64,000 nt of DNA from Robertmurraya kyonggiensis (GCF_005116465.1 NZ_SWBM01000001.1:2168038-2232037); one strand, 5' to 3'. Counted from the stretch's first letter, positions 25,835 through 37,478 are shown. Program-made: numbers and translations. Notes: a model not told the origin generated them from the letters alone.

Positions 25835-27568
25835 ATGTTAAAAACCAAACAAATATACCTATTACTTTCTCTAATACTTTTTGTCGGCGTAATAACCCCA
25901 GCAAAGCAGACAAGCGCTGCAGGTACGATTACGATTTCTGTAGAGGACTTGAATGTACGTGAGGGCCCGGGCCTTAGCTATAAGGTAATTGAGAAGGTAC
26001 AGAAAAATAAACAGTTCACTTTAGTTAAAGAGCAAGGTGACTGGTACCAAATCAAATTAAGTTCAGGGAAATCTGGTTGGGTTGCCAATTGGCTCGTTTC
26101 GAAAAAGGAGACGACTTCAACGACGAATGCAACAAGCCAAAATGGCACAATAACAGGTAGTAATGTAAGAGTTCGAACAGGAGCTGGGACAAGCTATCAA
26201 GTTGTAGGCTCATTAAACAAAGGCGATACAGTTGAAATTCTTGAGCAAAGTGGCAGCTGGCTAAAAATAAACGCCAAGATTGGTAAGGGCTGGATTTCAA
26301 AAGATTATGTTAAAACAAATCAAGTCCAAGCAGCAGCTACTAAATCAGGAAAGGTGACCGCTAGCAACTTAAACGTTCGTTCGACCCCTGCTCTTAATGG
26401 CAAGGTCCTCGGAAAACTAGCAAAAGGGACAGCCGTTACCATTCATTCTGAAAAAACTGGCTGGGTCGAGATTACTTTTAATGGACAACGAGCTTGGGTA
26501 AGCAGTGAATTTGTCTCAACACAATCTACACCTACTAGCACTACTCCATCTACTCCATCTACACCGTCCGCTAGTACAGCCGGTGTAACGGGAAAAGTAA
26601 CGGCAACCTCACTCAATGTTAGGAGTAAGGGCGATCTGAGTGGGCAAGTTGTCGGGAATGTATCAAAAGGTCAATCCTTAAAAATATTAGAAGAAGCAAA
26701 TAATTGGGTTAAAATCGAGTATAAGACTGGAAAAACGGGCTGGATTGCGAGCTGGTATATCGAAAAATCAGCTTCAACTTCTTCTAGTAGTGATTCCGTC
26801 AAAAATAGTACCTTAACCATTGACAATAATGGAACGAATATTCGATCTAGTGCAAGTTTAAATGCTAGTGTAATTGCTAGAGCAGATGCAGGTCAGACGT
26901 TTTCTATTGTTAAGATTCACAATGATTGGTACGAGATAAAATTAGCAAATGGTAAGAGTGGATTCGTTGCTGGTTGGATCGTTACAGTAAGCAGTGGAGT
27001 TCCTCAGGTTGAAAAGACCAATAGTAGCTCTGATTTAAAAAACCAAAAGATCGTGATTGATCCTGGTCATGGTGGAAGAGATAGTGGGACAATAGGGGCT
27101 CAAGGTTCTCTTGAAAAGGAGCTTACACTAAAAACGAGTCAACTTTTATATAATAAGCTTAAAGCTCGAGGAGCAAACGTAGTATTAACAAGAAGCAATG
27201 ACCAATATGTTTCGCTCGCTACAAGGGTAAGTATGGCTCATTATCAAAATGCTGATGCGTTTATCAGTATTCATTTTGACAGCATTAATGACCGTACTGT
27301 GAGAGGGATGACAAGCTATTACTATCATTCCTATCAAAAGGATTTAGCGCAGACTGTACATAAGGCTACCATTGCACAGACCAAAATGAAGGACCGTGGT
27401 GTTCGCCAAGGAAATTACCATGTCATTCGTGAGAACAGACAGGATGCAATTTTGCTAGAGCTAGGTTACTTAAGTAACCCGACAGAAGAGATGCTCGTAA
27501 AAACTAGCCAATACCAAGATCAAGTCACCAATGGCATTGTGCAAGGATTGAGCAACTATTTTAATTAG
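25835..27568 (+). CDS. N-acetylmuramoyl-L-alanine amidase with five SH3b domains (YrvJ-like)
   Basis: Secreted cell-wall hydrolase. GGGAGG fits ATG 25835 and gives a clear signal peptide (MLKTKQ, hydrophobic core, cleavage near TSAAG). Five bacterial SH3 domains follow, each with a LNVR or similar core, at about residues 30-90, 105-160, 170-230, 250-315 and 325-390, separated by Ser/Thr/Pro linkers. The C-terminal Amidase_3 domain (about 405-577) has zinc ligands and catalytic Glu in DPGHGG, KELTLK, SIHFDS and LELGYLSNP. A perfect TATAAT lies at 25767-25772. The order matches B. subtilis yrvJ. Confidence 0.93.
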   Translation: MLKTKQIYLLLSLILFVGVITPAKQTSAAGTITISVEDLNVREGPGLSYKVIEKVQKNKQFTLVKEQGDWYQIKLSSGKSGWVANWLVSKKETTSTTNATSQNGTITGSNVRVRTGAGTSYQVVGSLNKGDTVEILEQSGSWLKINAKIGKGWISKDYVKTNQVQAAATKSGKVTASNLNVRSTPALNGKVLGKLAKGTAVTIHSEKTGWVEITFNGQRAWVSSEFVSTQSTPTSTTPSTPSTPSASTAGVTGKVTATSLNVRSKGDLSGQVVGNVSKGQSLKILEEANNWVKIEYKTGKTGWIASWYIEKSASTSSSSDSVKNSTLTIDNNGTNIRSSASLNASVIARADAGQTFSIVKIHNDWYEIKLANGKSGFVAGWIVTVSSGVPQVEKTNSSSDLKNQKIVIDPGHGGRDSGTIGAQGSLEKELTLKTSQLLYNKLKARGANVVLTRSNDQYVSLATRVSMAHYQNADAFISIHFDSINDRTVRGMTSYYYHSYQKDLAQTVHKATIAQTKMKDRGVRQGNYHVIRENRQDAILLELGYLSNPTEEMLVKTSQYQDQVTNGIVQGLSNYFN

Positions 27569-27596
27569 AGCAATATTGCTTTTTAAAACTATATCG

Positions 27597-27639
27597 AAGC
27601 CCTCCTAAAAGTGCCTAATTACCTTTTTGGGAGGGCTTT
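27597..27639 (+). terminator. Terminator after the amidase gene
   Basis: AAGCCCTCC/GGAGGGCTT 9-bp stem, loop of about 24 nt, short T tail. Confidence 0.65.
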
Positions 27640-27679
27640 GTTCATGCGGACACTATTGAAGTTAGTTGTCTTCATGAAC

Positions 27680-27710
27680 AAAAAACGAGAGCCCTCAAGC
27701 TCTCGTTTTT
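27680..27710. terminator. Terminator after dtd, bidirectional
   Basis: AACGAGAGC/GCTCTCGTT stem with A-run on the left and T-run on the right; it touches the dtd stop codon and can also act on the amidase transcript. Confidence 0.8.
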
Positions 27711-28149
27711 ATTTACTCTCTAGAATTAGTGTCACAGGGCCATCGTTTGTTAACTGCACGTCCATCATCGCGCCAAACTTACCCGTTTCGACCTTGATAC
27801 CTTTTTCTCTTAAAATACGATTAAATCCCTCATAGATCTGTTCAGCATGTTCAGGTCTTGCGGCATCCATGAAATTAGGTCTTCTGCCTTTTCGACAATC
27901 ACCGTATAACGTGAATTGAGAAACAGACAAAATCTCTCCCCCCACATCTAAGAGAGAAAAATTCATTTTATCGTCCTCATCCTCAAATATCCGAAGATTA
28001 GCGACCTTGTCAGCAAGGTAAACAGCATCCTCTTCTTTATCCCCGTGAGTGACTCCCACCAAAAGGACTAGACCTTTTTCAATTTTTCCAATAATAGAAC
28101 CATCAACCGTTACCTTTGCTTCCTTACTTCGCTGGACAACAATTCTCAT
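27709..28149 (-). CDS. dtd: D-aminoacyl-tRNA deacylase
   Basis: Proofreading enzyme that hydrolyses D-aminoacyl-tRNA. 146 residues, with the two signature motifs: [15 protein letters not shown] (near residues 78-92) and NDGPVT with its cross-subunit Gly-cisPro (near 132-137). [17 protein letters not shown] is the normal start. It follows relA on the same strand, as in B. subtilis, but here about 345 bp of repeat-bearing sequence separates them. Confidence 0.96.
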   Translation of the reverse strand: MRIVVQRSKEAKVTVDGSIIGKIEKGLVLLVGVTHGDKEEDAVYLADKVANLRIFEDEDDKMNFSLLDVGGEILSVSQFTLYGDCRKGRRPNFMDAARPEHAEQIYEGFNRILREKGIKVETGKFGAMMDVQLTNDGPVTLILESK

Positions 28150-28494
28150 TAAAATCCTCCTCTATAAAGGCTGTCTCTTAAACATCTTTGTAAAAATCCT
28201 ACTGCTGCTGGCATTACATTGAAAATAGGTGGAAAAATTCCGGCTAAATCAAGACATTCACCTATTTCTCTGTAGATAAACGGAAATTTTCCGGTTAAGC
28301 TATTGATTTTTCATGATTTTAAGGCTTTTTAGGTCAATTAGGGAAAAATCTCCGCCTATTTCACCTAATAACCATTCATTTTTCAAAATAAAAGGAGTTT
28401 CTCCGGTTAAGTGGGGACACCTGTCGAAAATCAAAAGATCGACAATAAACAATTAGAGTGCCTAAAAAAAAGAAAGATCTTCCATAGCGAAAGA
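28150..28494. other. Intergenic region with MITE-end relic and four-motif element A
   Basis: No gene. 28167-28212 resembles the left end of the MITE at 45921 (AAGGCTGT, then AAAATCCTACT, then TGGC). 28231-28410 holds four copies of a 17-bp motif. A relA terminator closes the region. Confidence 0.55.
28231..28410. repeat. Four-motif intergenic element, copy A
   Basis: A loose inverted motif of the form GGARAWWYTCCGSYTAA occurs at 28231, 28281, 28341 and 28394, that is with spacings of 50, 60 and 53 bp. The same motif and nearly the same spacing recur at 50821-51000. The motif is partly self-complementary. No frame is conserved. Confidence 0.55.
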
Positions 28495-28496
28495 TC
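28464..28496 (-). terminator. Terminator after relA
   Basis: GATCTT/AAGATC stem with 9-nt loop followed by TTTCTTTTTTTT on the minus strand, overlapping the relA stop. Confidence 0.75.
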
Positions 28497-30690
28497 AATT
28501 CATTATTCTTCTTACAGAATATATATCTGGAATTTGTTTGATTCGCTCTACAACTTTTTGTAGATGAGCAACATTAACAATCATAATTGTCATGCTGATC
28601 GTTGCCATTTTGTTCCGATCGGATTTACCTGTAACGGCAGAAATATTTGTTTTTGTTTCACTAACCGCCTGCAATACTTCGTTTAGCAATCCTCTACGAT
28701 CATAGCCTGATATTTCAATATCTACACTGTATTCCTTCCGATCATTTAGGGAAGTTTCCCATTCAACCGGAATGAGACGCGCCTTGGCATCAGCCGTATC
28801 GATATTTGTACAATCAGCACGGTGTACAGAAACCCCGCGACCCTTTGTAATAAATCCAACGATATCATCACCAGGGACAGGGCTACAGCATCTTGAAAGT
28901 CGGATTAAGAGGTTATCTATTCCTGTTACACGAACACCGGACTCCCGTTTCTTTTTCGTCGGGAAGGACTTTAACTCACTAACAGCGTTGGCAATCGTTG
29001 TAACCTGCTCCAGATCTCTTTGCTTACGCCATTTTTCCGTTAAGCGATTAGCCACCTGAAGAGCTGTAATCCCGTTATAACCAACTGCTGCATACATATC
29101 ATCTTCACTGAAGAAGTTGAATTTTTCAGCAACACGCTTGATATTATCAGGAGTTAAAATTTCTTTTAAGTCAAACTCCATATTTTTAATTTCTTTTTCA
29201 ACTAGCTCGCGGCCCTTTTCAACATTCTCTTCTTTCCGCTGCTTCTTGAAAAATTGGCGAATCTTATTTTTAGCTTGTGACGTTTGCGCAATCTTGATCC
29301 AATCCTGACTAGGACCATAAGAATGCTTTGATGTAAGAATTTCAACAATGTCCCCTGTTTTTAATTCATAATCAAGGGTGACCATTTTCCCATTCACTTT
29401 TGCTCCAATCGTCTTGTTTCCGATTTCGGAATGAACCCGATAAGCAAAATCAATTGGAACAGAGCCCGCTGGTAACTCTATAACATCGCCCTTCGGTGTA
29501 AAAATAAAGACCATGTCGGAGAATAGATCAATTTTAAGAGATTCCATGAATTCTTCTGCATTCGTTGCATCATCCTGGAATTCTAAAATCTCTCTAAACC
29601 AGGATAGCTTATCCTCTAAAGATGAGCCTTCATTCGTTGCTTTTCCTTCTTTATAAGCCCAATGGGCGGCAATCCCGAATTCAGCGATACGATGCATCTC
29701 AGAAGTACGAATCTGAACTTCTAATGGGTCGCCCTTAGGACCAATGACCGTAGTATGAAGGGACTGATACATATTTGGCTTAGGCATCGCGATATAGTCT
29801 TTAAATCGACCAGGCATCGGCTTCCAGCAAGTGTGGATGATTCCTAGTACTGCGTAACAATCCTTAATGCTGTTAACAACAATTCGAACAGCAAGCAAAT
29901 CATAGATTTCATTGAACTGCTTATTTTGAAGAGCCATTTTACGATAAATGCTATAGATATGCTTTGGTCTTCCAGAAATATCTGCCTTAATTGCGACTTC
30001 ATCTAAACCAGTCCGCATTTCCTTAATAACATCTTCTAGATATTGCTCTCGTTCTGCACGCTTCTTCTTCATTAAGTTAACTATGCGGTAATATTGTTGT
30101 GGATTTAGATAGCGTAATGCCGTATCCTCAAGCTCCCACTTAATCTTCGAAATTCCAAGACGATGTGCCAATGGTGCAAAAATTTCTAATGTTTCATTAG
30201 CAATACGTCTCTGCTTTTCAGCAGTCAGGTGCTTTAATGTACGCATATTATGAAGACGGTCAGCTAGCTTAATCAAAATGACCCGAATGTCCTGTGCCAT
30301 CGCCACAAACATTTTGCGATGATTCTCAGCTTGTTGTTCTTCATGGGATTTATACTTAATTTTACCGAGCTTTGTCACACCATCAACGAGCATTGCGACT
30401 TCGTCATTAAAAGCTTCACGGATATCATCGAACGTAACATCTGTATCTTCTACAACATCGTGGAGAAAACCAGCTGCAACCGTATCATGGTCCATTTGCA
30501 GATCGGCTAAGATTCCAGCAACCTGAATAGGATGGATAATATACGGTTCTCCCGATTTTCTATATTGGTCACGATGAGCATGTCTTGCAAATTCATATGC
30601 TTTTTGAACAGTCTTGACATGTTCATCATTTAAATATTCCCTTGTTCTATCGATGACCTGTTCGGCTGTCAAAACTTGTTCATTGGCCAT
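28495..30690 (-). CDS. relA: Bifunctional (p)ppGpp synthetase/hydrolase
   Basis: Stringent-response enzyme, 731 residues. The N-terminal HD hydrolase domain is intact (HDVVEDT with His77-Asp78), so it can degrade as well as make (p)ppGpp. The synthetase domain has [16 protein letters not shown] and [23 protein letters not shown] (about 390-450), a CC/zinc-finger region ([12 protein letters not shown]) and a C-terminal ACT domain (about 655-731) follow. AAGGTG precedes the ATG. It is placed between apt and dtd as in B. subtilis. Confidence 0.97.
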   Translation of the reverse strand: MANEQVLTAEQVIDRTREYLNDEHVKTVQKAYEFARHAHRDQYRKSGEPYIIHPIQVAGILADLQMDHDTVAAGFLHDVVEDTDVTFDDIREAFNDEVAMLVDGVTKLGKIKYKSHEEQQAENHRKMFVAMAQDIRVILIKLADRLHNMRTLKHLTAEKQRRIANETLEIFAPLAHRLGISKIKWELEDTALRYLNPQQYYRIVNLMKKKRAEREQYLEDVIKEMRTGLDEVAIKADISGRPKHIYSIYRKMALQNKQFNEIYDLLAVRIVVNSIKDCYAVLGIIHTCWKPMPGRFKDYIAMPKPNMYQSLHTTVIGPKGDPLEVQIRTSEMHRIAEFGIAAHWAYKEGKATNEGSSLEDKLSWFREILEFQDDATNAEEFMESLKIDLFSDMVFIFTPKGDVIELPAGSVPIDFAYRVHSEIGNKTIGAKVNGKMVTLDYELKTGDIVEILTSKHSYGPSQDWIKIAQTSQAKNKIRQFFKKQRKEENVEKGRELVEKEIKNMEFDLKEILTPDNIKRVAEKFNFFSEDDMYAAVGYNGITALQVANRLTEKWRKQRDLEQVTTIANAVSELKSFPTKKKRESGVRVTGIDNLLIRLSRCCSPVPGDDIVGFITKGRGVSVHRADCTNIDTADAKARLIPVEWETSLNDRKEYSVDIEISGYDRRGLLNEVLQAVSETKTNISAVTGKSDRNKMATISMTIMIVNVAHLQKVVERIKQIPDIYSVRRIMN

Positions 30691-31094
30691 GTAATCACCT
30701 TATCTATAGAGGTATTTGTTAATCGCTTGTGAAAAATTGATTTTTTACTGAGTCTATATTAAAAATGTTCAAATTCTATACATGATAAATAAGTACCGCA
30801 ATTGTTTCATTAAAAAAATTATAATTGTTACTATTATCGAAAAAAAAAGCCAATCTGTAAAGAGATCGAGCACTCTTTTTCGAGAAAAATAAGAAATATG
30901 TCGAAATCCGCCTATTTTACAACGAATCTTGGTGTCCCTGCAATTAACTAGGAATCTAGTAGAGGTTGTCCTAAAAAGGTAGTTTATTGGGCAGAATTAC
31001 CTCTGATTCCAACTGTTTGTCCACTAAAAAGAAATAGAGAAAGCTGTCCACTAATTGATACTAGAGCAACCTACCGGGACAGCTTTCCTACCTA
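30691..31094. other. Intergenic region between apt and relA
   Basis: 404 bp without a gene. The relA-proximal 170 bp are very AT-rich and contain several -10-like hexamers on the minus strand. At 30901-30921 there is a single relic of the motif found in the four-motif elements (GAAATCCGCCTATTT). The apt terminator lies at the right end. Confidence 0.45.
31025..31086 (-). terminator. Terminator after apt
   Basis: AAAGCTGTCC/GGACAGCTTT 10-bp stem with a 27-nt loop, T-rich on the minus strand side. Confidence 0.6.
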
Positions 31095-31607
31095 TTAATA
31101 TTGCATTAATGTTAAAACGTCATATCCATCTAGCTTTGTTTTTCCATCTAAGTACGTTAATTCGATTAAAAAGGCAATTCCAGCAACGACTCCACCTAGT
31201 TCTTCCACGAGCTTGATTGTAGCTTCAATCGTACCGCCTGTTGCAAGAAGGTCATCTGTAATTAGAACGCGCTGACCTGGCTTAATTGCATCCTTATGGA
31301 TAGTTAGAATATCCGTACCATACTCAAGGCCGTATTCCACTTTAACCGTTTCTCTTGGTAACTTGCCTTCCTTACGAACAGGAGCAAAACCTACTCCTAA
31401 AGAATAAGCAACTGGACAGCCAATGATAAATCCACGAGCTTCTGGTCCAACAATTAAATCAATTTCTCTTTCACGTGCATACTCAACGATTTTATCTGTA
31501 GCATAACGATACGCTTCTCCATCGTTCATCAAAGGAGTGATATCCTTAAATTTAATTCCTGGCTTTGGCCATCCATCTACAATTGCAACATGTTGCTTTA
31601 AATCCAT
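31095..31607 (-). CDS. apt: Adenine phosphoribosyltransferase
   Basis: Purine salvage enzyme forming AMP from adenine and PRPP. 170 residues, starting [18 protein letters not shown], with the PRPP-binding motif [13 protein letters not shown] near residues 115-127. The start overlaps the recJ stop by 10 bp and uses GAGG inside recJ, so translation is coupled. The recJ-apt-relA order is that of B. subtilis. Confidence 0.97.
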   Translation of the reverse strand: MDLKQHVAIVDGWPKPGIKFKDITPLMNDGEAYRYATDKIVEYAREREIDLIVGPEARGFIIGCPVAYSLGVGFAPVRKEGKLPRETVKVEYGLEYGTDILTIHKDAIKPGQRVLITDDLLATGGTIEATIKLVEELGGVVAGIAFLIELTYLDGKTKLDGYDVLTLMQY

Positions 31608-33958
31608 TTTTCAACTGCCTCCTCATTATTAACCGACCCGTGCATCATTTGGTCAAACTTTTCCTTTAGCTGTTCGACCGATGAATATAACAACTCTCCT
31701 TCAAGAGCATAATGTGCTTGCTTTTGTTGGTATGTGATCGATTCTGATAAATCTTTTTTATTTTTAACCTGATTTAAGGTAATAAATCCATTATTTTGAT
31801 TGATAAAATCTAATTCTAAAAATACTTCGGACATAAAGTCAATCGTTGCCCTTGTCCACCCACGATGCTTCGCAAGATCATCACCATATTTCTTCAAATC
31901 AAATGGAGCTTTTTTCGTTAAAAATGCATAGTACCATTTGAAATGTTCTCGCGTTGGCATCGTCGAGAAATAATCACTTTCCTCACTATGAAAATGGGCA
32001 TATATTCTAGCTGGTGACTTCCCTTCTATTAACGCATTAAGAATTTCCTTAGAAGGAGGTAAATCCAAAAGCACGATATTTTGGTCTGAAATCTCTAATG
32101 CTTTAGCTTCTTCAATGGAATTGATGAAAACGGCATTAGTTATTTCTTCTTTGGCAACTTTATGAGCATTTTTTTCATTAAAAAGAATCCATTTTCCATT
32201 CGAAACAAGTCCTGAAAGCTTCTCCACTCGTTTTAAGCCACGATAGTCAAACAGTTGCCATTCGTGAACCGCTAAATCTTGTAGAAAGATTTGTGGTTTT
32301 CGAATATTATTCCATTCGTTAATGGCCAACTCTCCAATGGCTGCTAGCTTAGAATGAGAAGATACCTCATCAACTAACGCCCCAAGACCGAAACCAACAC
32401 CATCTAGTGTATTTCCTTGATCCTCTAGCATGAGCTTCAAATGATTTTGGTCCGCACCAATTTTTTTAATCTGAGCAATGTTCGCCTCTTTTATCAAAAC
32501 TCTCGGTTTTGGATTATGCATTCCAAACGGAGCAAGCATTTGCATTTCCTCAATAGCAGCTAAATTGACATCTCGCAAATCAACTTCACTATCAAGCTTT
32601 GTTACTGGAATAAAATCATCCTCAGTTAACTGTTCACCTGCTAGCTGATTTAAACGACTGCGAAGAAGTGGAACATCCTCTATCTTCAAGGTCATTCCAG
32701 CCGCCATCGGATGCCCACCAAAATGAGGTAAAATCTCTCGACAAGTCGAAAGGTTTTGGAATAAATCAAAACCAGCAATACTTCTTGCTGAGCCTTTTGC
32801 CAAGCCCTTTTCTTCATCATAGCTCAAGACAATGGCTGGTCGATAAAAACGATCGACTAATTTCGAAGCAACAATTCCAATGACTCCTGCATTCCAACCA
32901 GCTTTCCCGACAACAATAACAGGATTTTCCTCGATTGGAAAATTCTCTTCTACTTCTTTTATCGCTTCTTCAGCCATTTCAGTTACAATAGCTTGTCTTT
33001 CTTTATTTAGAGCATCTATTTCCTCAGCAATTGTTTCCGCTTCACTTGCATCTTCTGTAAGAAGAAGCTCAACCGCAATATCAGCACTATCTAGTCGACC
33101 GGCAGCATTGATTCTTGGGCCAAGGGCAAAGCCAATTGTTTCTTCATTAGCAGTGGATATATCAGTTCCTGCTAATTTCAATAATGCTTTTAAACCATGG
33201 TTTTCCGACTTCTGTAATGCACGAATTCCCCGCTTTGCAATCAATCGATTTTCATCTTTTAAGGGGACCAAGTCGGCAATCGTACCAATGGCTGCAAATT
33301 CTAATAAGTGCTCAGGTACTTTTCCAAGCAAAGCATGTGCAAGTTTGAAAGCCACACCTACCCCAGCCAATTCTCGAAATGGATAAGGACTGTCTTCAAG
33401 CTTTGGATGTATTATAGCAATAGCTTCAGGCAATTCTGGTCCAGGTTCATGATGGTCTGTAATGATTAAGTCCAGCCCTAGTTCCTTCGCTACCTGTGCT
33501 TCATGTACAGCCGCGATTCCTGTATCGACCGTAATAATGAGTCGAACCCCATTATCCGCAGCATATCTAAAGGCTTGTTCATTAGGTCCATATCCTTCTG
33601 TAAAGCGATTTGGAATATAATATTGAACGTTTGCACCTAATTCTCGTAGGGTAATCATCATAACAGAGGTACTCGTAACACCATCTGCATCATAATCGCC
33701 AAAAATTAAGATAGGTTCATTATTTGTAATGGCCTCTTTTATGCGAGACACTGCAATATCCATCCCTAATAAGATGAATGGATCATGAAACTCAAGCTCT
33801 TTTTCAAAAAGAAATGAATTCGCATCTTCAGGCGAATCTATTCCACGCTTAACCAGTAATGACGCAACAAGAGGTGTAATGCTCAATTCCTCTGCAAGCT
33901 TTTCTTTTTTTTCAACGTCAACCGGTTCGCAAATCCATCTTGTTTTCGGTTTTAACAT
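31598..33958 (-). CDS. recJ: Single-strand DNA exonuclease RecJ
   Basis: 5'-3' ssDNA exonuclease in recombination and repair. DHH motifs are present: [16 protein letters not shown] and TDHHEPG; the DHHA1 motif is GGHPMAAG. An OB-type domain and the extra C-terminal region of Bacillus RecJ follow. GAGAGGTGG fits ATG 33958 (MLKPKTRW, 786 residues), not 34009. Overlaps apt. Confidence 0.96.
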   Translation of the reverse strand: MLKPKTRWICEPVDVEKKEKLAEELSITPLVASLLVKRGIDSPEDANSFLFEKELEFHDPFILLGMDIAVSRIKEAITNNEPILIFGDYDADGVTSTSVMMITLRELGANVQYYIPNRFTEGYGPNEQAFRYAADNGVRLIITVDTGIAAVHEAQVAKELGLDLIITDHHEPGPELPEAIAIIHPKLEDSPYPFRELAGVGVAFKLAHALLGKVPEHLLEFAAIGTIADLVPLKDENRLIAKRGIRALQKSENHGLKALLKLAGTDISTANEETIGFALGPRINAAGRLDSADIAVELLLTEDASEAETIAEEIDALNKERQAIVTEMAEEAIKEVEENFPIEENPVIVVGKAGWNAGVIGIVASKLVDRFYRPAIVLSYDEEKGLAKGSARSIAGFDLFQNLSTCREILPHFGGHPMAAGMTLKIEDVPLLRSRLNQLAGEQLTEDDFIPVTKLDSEVDLRDVNLAAIEEMQMLAPFGMHNPKPRVLIKEANIAQIKKIGADQNHLKLMLEDQGNTLDGVGFGLGALVDEVSSHSKLAAIGELAINEWNNIRKPQIFLQDLAVHEWQLFDYRGLKRVEKLSGLVSNGKWILFNEKNAHKVAKEEITNAVFINSIEEAKALEISDQNIVLLDLPPSKEILNALIEGKSPARIYAHFHSEESDYFSTMPTREHFKWYYAFLTKKAPFDLKKYGDDLAKHRGWTRATIDFMSEVFLELDFINQNNGFITLNQVKNKKDLSESITYQQKQAHYALEGELLYSSVEQLKEKFDQMMHGSVNNEEAVEKWI

Positions 33959-34025
33959 ACGTCCACCTCTCAACTGTTCTATTATACTAGAGGGTGAATG
34001 GCTGTTCAAGAAAGATTCATTGTAA

Positions 34026-34056
34026 GAAAAAAAGCTGCGAATTTTCTCGCAGCTTT
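34026..34056 (-). terminator. Terminator after the cation efflux gene
   Basis: AAAGCTGCGA/TCGCAGCTTT 10-bp stem followed by TTTTTCTT on the minus strand. Confidence 0.85.
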
Positions 34057-34076
34057 CAAGTGTAAGCCTTATTCAA

Positions 34077-34973
34077 TTAATCTTCAGGATTATACGGATT
34101 TATATGAACAAACACGTCCTCAACATGTGCTTTTTCCATTAGTTTCTTCTTTACGGCCTTTCCGACTAAATGACCTTCTTCAACAGTCATATGGGGATCG
34201 ACTGAGATTTTCAAATCAATAATGACGTAAGGTCCGTGCTCTCTTGCATGCAACGCATCTATCTTCTTGACCTCTAGAACGGTCTCGACTAGCTTTCTTA
34301 ATTCCAACGTATCTTCATCGTGTAGAACATGATCCATGGTATTGTGAATGGCTTCCTTGCCTAATGTCCATGCCATTTTTAAAATCATAATTGAAACAAC
34401 GATACCCGCAACTGGATCAGCATATTCCAACCATTCGATTTGGAAGTAACCGCCGACAATTGCCGCACCAATTCCGATTAACGCTGCAAATGATGAATAG
34501 ACGTCTGAACGATGGTCATAGGCTGTAACAATTAAGGCATCACTTTTTAATTTTTTCGCCTGATCATATGTATAGCGAAACATCACTTCTTTCACTACGA
34601 TTGAAAGAATAACAGCATATATTGCCACTGTTTTTGGCGCTTCAATCGGCGCAAAGAAAGAACGAAACGACGATTCTCCAATTTGAAAGCCTACTAATAC
34701 AAGTAATACAGCTACTATAATTGCCGCAATCGACTCAGCCTTCCCGTGTCCATAGGGATGATCTTCATCAGGAGGCTGTTTTGCTGCCTTTAAACCGATT
34801 AATACAGCTAGGGAGCCGGCAACGTCAGAAGCTGAATTCACTGCATCTGCCATTAATGCCCGACTGTTTGCATATAATCCAATTCCCCACTTCAATAACG
34901 CTAAAATAAGATTTCCCACAATCCCTACGATTGCTACAAATTCCGCTTTTTTAAAGCGTTCATCCTTTTGCAC
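34077..34973 (-). CDS. Cation diffusion facilitator family transporter
   Basis: Inner-membrane divalent metal exporter, 298 residues, six transmembrane helices and a C-terminal cytosolic domain. The metal-site DAVNSASD in helix 2, HPYGHGKAE after helix 3, and DHRSD in helix 5 are intact. The DxxxD pattern is like that of the manganese exporters MneP/MneS of B. subtilis, so Mn is a reasonable guess. Start is GTG with AAGGAG about 11 bases upstream. Confidence 0.9.
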   Translation of the reverse strand: MQKDERFKKAEFVAIVGIVGNLILALLKWGIGLYANSRALMADAVNSASDVAGSLAVLIGLKAAKQPPDEDHPYGHGKAESIAAIIVAVLLVLVGFQIGESSFRSFFAPIEAPKTVAIYAVILSIVVKEVMFRYTYDQAKKLKSDALIVTAYDHRSDVYSSFAALIGIGAAIVGGYFQIEWLEYADPVAGIVVSIMILKMAWTLGKEAIHNTMDHVLHDEDTLELRKLVETVLEVKKIDALHAREHGPYVIIDLKISVDPHMTVEEGHLVGKAVKKKLMEKAHVEDVFVHINPYNPED

Positions 34974-35040
34974 AGAAAAACTCTCTCCTTTTTAAATCAT
35001 ACCCAACTAGTGTACCCCAAAAAGAAGTTCAAAACAAAGA

Positions 35041-35069
35041 AAAGAAAACCGCAGGATTTTCCTGCGGTT
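35041..35069 (-). terminator. Terminator after secDF
   Basis: AACCGCAGG/CCTGCGGTT 9-bp stem and TTTTCTTT on the minus strand. Confidence 0.85.
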
Positions 35070-35079
35070 AGGGTTGTAG

Positions 35080-37344
35080 TTACACTTGTGGTTCGTCAGT
35101 CTTCTTACGTTTTTCTTTGTACGTAATGATGACACCCTTTTTCTTAAGTTCTCTTTTCTTGAATTCAACCCATAACTGAGCTGCAATAAAGATAGAGGAG
35201 TAAGTACCAACTAATAATCCAACTAACAAAGCAATTGAGAATGGTCGAATGGACTCACTTCCGAAAATCATGAGCGCAATAACTGTTAAAGTAACCATTA
35301 ATACTGTATTAACGGAACGACCAAGTGTTTGTCGAAGACTCTTGTTTGCAATATCCGAAATATCCTCAAACGACTTGATTTTTCTTCTCTTTTGCATATT
35401 CTCACGCATACGGTCAAAGGTGACAATCGTATCGTTGATGGCATAACCGATAATCGTTAGCACGGCCGCAATGAAGTTTAGATCAACTTCCATACGACTT
35501 ATGCTGAACACTGGGAAAATAAAGAATGTCGCATACAATAAAGCAATTATTGCAGCAACTCCCATATGGAACTCAAAACGGAAAGTTACGAAAATAACTA
35601 ATCCGATTGTTGCAATAACCATTGCATATACTGCGTTTTTCGCTATTTCTTTTCCTACAGTAGGCGTTACACTACTTACGTTCGGTTCTGAACCAAACGT
35701 ATCTTTAAATGACGCTTTTAATTCAGCAATTTCATCTTTTGATAGGGCATCTTTAAATCGTGCCACACCGATTTCTTTATCTTCGCCTGATATGACTATA
35801 TCGTCAGTTTCATAACCGATTTTTTCAAATTCACTTGCCACAGTCTCTGTCGTAAGCGGTGAATCCGAAAGAATTTCAACACGCGTTCCTTGTGAAAAAT
35901 CAATCGCTAGATTCAAACGAAGGATGCCAAGTGCAATTACACCCACAACAAATAAGATAATTGAGATTCGGAAAAATCTTTTACGACTCTTCACGAAATC
36001 GAAACGATCAAATTTTGTAGTTAAGTCTAATGTATCGACGCCTTCGGCAATATCATGTATTTGACTCGGTTTAACCCCAAACCAGCTTGGTTTATTTGCG
36101 AGTGCATCGCTGTTAACCCATAGACTTAATAGCCATCTTGATAAGTATACATTGGTGATAAAACTCACGAGAATACTAATGATTAAGCTTGTTGCAAATC
36201 CTTTAACAGAGCTTTGGCCAAAGTAAAACAATACTACACCAGCTAAAAGAGTTGTTAAGTTTGCATCTGTTACAGTAGACAAGGAACTCTCATTCCCTGC
36301 TTTGAAAGCTGCTTTAACAGACTTTCCTACCCTTAACTCTTCTCGAATTCTTTCATACGTGATGATATTCGCATCAACCGCCATACCAACCCCGAGAATT
36401 AACGCGGCAATACCAGGCAACGTCAATACAACATTCATCCAATCAAAAATAAGCAGAGTAATATAGCAATATACTGTTAGCGTGATCGTTGCAATAATTC
36501 CTGGGAAACGATAATAGAACATCATGAATAAGAAAATGGCAATTACTCCGATAATCCCAGCAATAACTGTCTTTTCCATCGCTTGCTCACCGAATTTTGC
36601 TCCTACAGACATGGAGTATTTTTCGTCAAGCTTAACAGGTAATGCCCCTGCATTTAAGAGAGAGGATAAATTAGTAGCCTCTTCTAATGTGAAATTCCCT
36701 ACAATTGAAACATTATCTTGGTTGAAAATTTGACTTACAGTTGGCGCAGATAAGAATTTAGGATTCTCTTTTGTTATTTCTTCATTATAGGAATCCTTAC
36801 CTTCCTCAAAATCTAACCAAATAACTAAAACGTTATTAGGCGCCATATTTAAAACTTCTTCAGTAACTTCTTTGAACTTATTAGCACTTTTTAATTCTAA
36901 TGAAATACTCGGCTTTCCATTTTCATCAAAGGTTTGTTTTGCTCCATCTTCCTTTAAATCTGATCCGTCCATTAAAAGACGATCATTGGCATCACGGAAA
37001 GATAGATTTGCTTCCGTTGAAAGCATTTCTCTAGCTTCATTTTGATCTTGTACACCAGCAAGCTGAACCCTGATACGGTCCGTACCTTCAATTTGAATAT
37101 TAGGTTCACTAACCCCTAATTCGTTAACACGTCGATCCAACGCGTCAGCAGTACTAGCTAGTACTTTGTCAGTAATTTTTTGTCCTTTTTCAGCAGGGCT
37201 TACTTCATATAAAACTTCAAAGCCACCCTGAAGATCAAGTCCAAGTTTAATATTGCCAACAATATTTTTTGTCGTTGCTCCAAATATTCCAATAGCGATT
37301 ATCAAAAATAGAAAAAAAGCAACGATTCTACCACGTTTTACCAT
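35080..37344 (-). CDS. secDF: SecDF protein-export fusion
   Basis: Membrane partner of SecYEG that uses the proton motive force to aid export. SecD and SecF are fused in one 754-residue protein, as in B. subtilis. SecD has the LGLDLQGGFEVLYEV signature after helix 1, a large extracytoplasmic domain (about 55-265) and GVGMAVDANIITYERI; SecF (from about 435) has GYAINDTIVTFDRMREN. Twelve membrane helices are expected. AAGGAGG lies 11 bases before ATG 37344; the frame opens at 37374. Confidence 0.97.
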   Translation of the reverse strand: MVKRGRIVAFFLFLIIAIGIFGATTKNIVGNIKLGLDLQGGFEVLYEVSPAEKGQKITDKVLASTADALDRRVNELGVSEPNIQIEGTDRIRVQLAGVQDQNEAREMLSTEANLSFRDANDRLLMDGSDLKEDGAKQTFDENGKPSISLELKSANKFKEVTEEVLNMAPNNVLVIWLDFEEGKDSYNEEITKENPKFLSAPTVSQIFNQDNVSIVGNFTLEEATNLSSLLNAGALPVKLDEKYSMSVGAKFGEQAMEKTVIAGIIGVIAIFLFMMFYYRFPGIIATITLTVYCYITLLIFDWMNVVLTLPGIAALILGVGMAVDANIITYERIREELRVGKSVKAAFKAGNESSLSTVTDANLTTLLAGVVLFYFGQSSVKGFATSLIISILVSFITNVYLSRWLLSLWVNSDALANKPSWFGVKPSQIHDIAEGVDTLDLTTKFDRFDFVKSRKRFFRISIILFVVGVIALGILRLNLAIDFSQGTRVEILSDSPLTTETVASEFEKIGYETDDIVISGEDKEIGVARFKDALSKDEIAELKASFKDTFGSEPNVSSVTPTVGKEIAKNAVYAMVIATIGLVIFVTFRFEFHMGVAAIIALLYATFFIFPVFSISRMEVDLNFIAAVLTIIGYAINDTIVTFDRMRENMQKRRKIKSFEDISDIANKSLRQTLGRSVNTVLMVTLTVIALMIFGSESIRPFSIALLVGLLVGTYSSIFIAAQLWVEFKKRELKKKGVIITYKEKRKKTDEPQV

Positions 37345-37478
37345 TATGTAGATATCCTCCTTACGGTTAAGCAAAAAACGTCAGTTAGAAACTCTGGGTT
37401 TTACTACCAAATTAGCAAAAGTCAATATTGTAATTATGAAACAGTTTCAAACAAGTGTCAATTTTCATTCGGGTCGTT

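Noticed and set aside
25633..25848. Upstream extension of the YrzK-like frame to 130 residues
   Set aside because: It overlaps the amidase promoter and start on the other strand and has no ribosome site; the start at 25632 is better.
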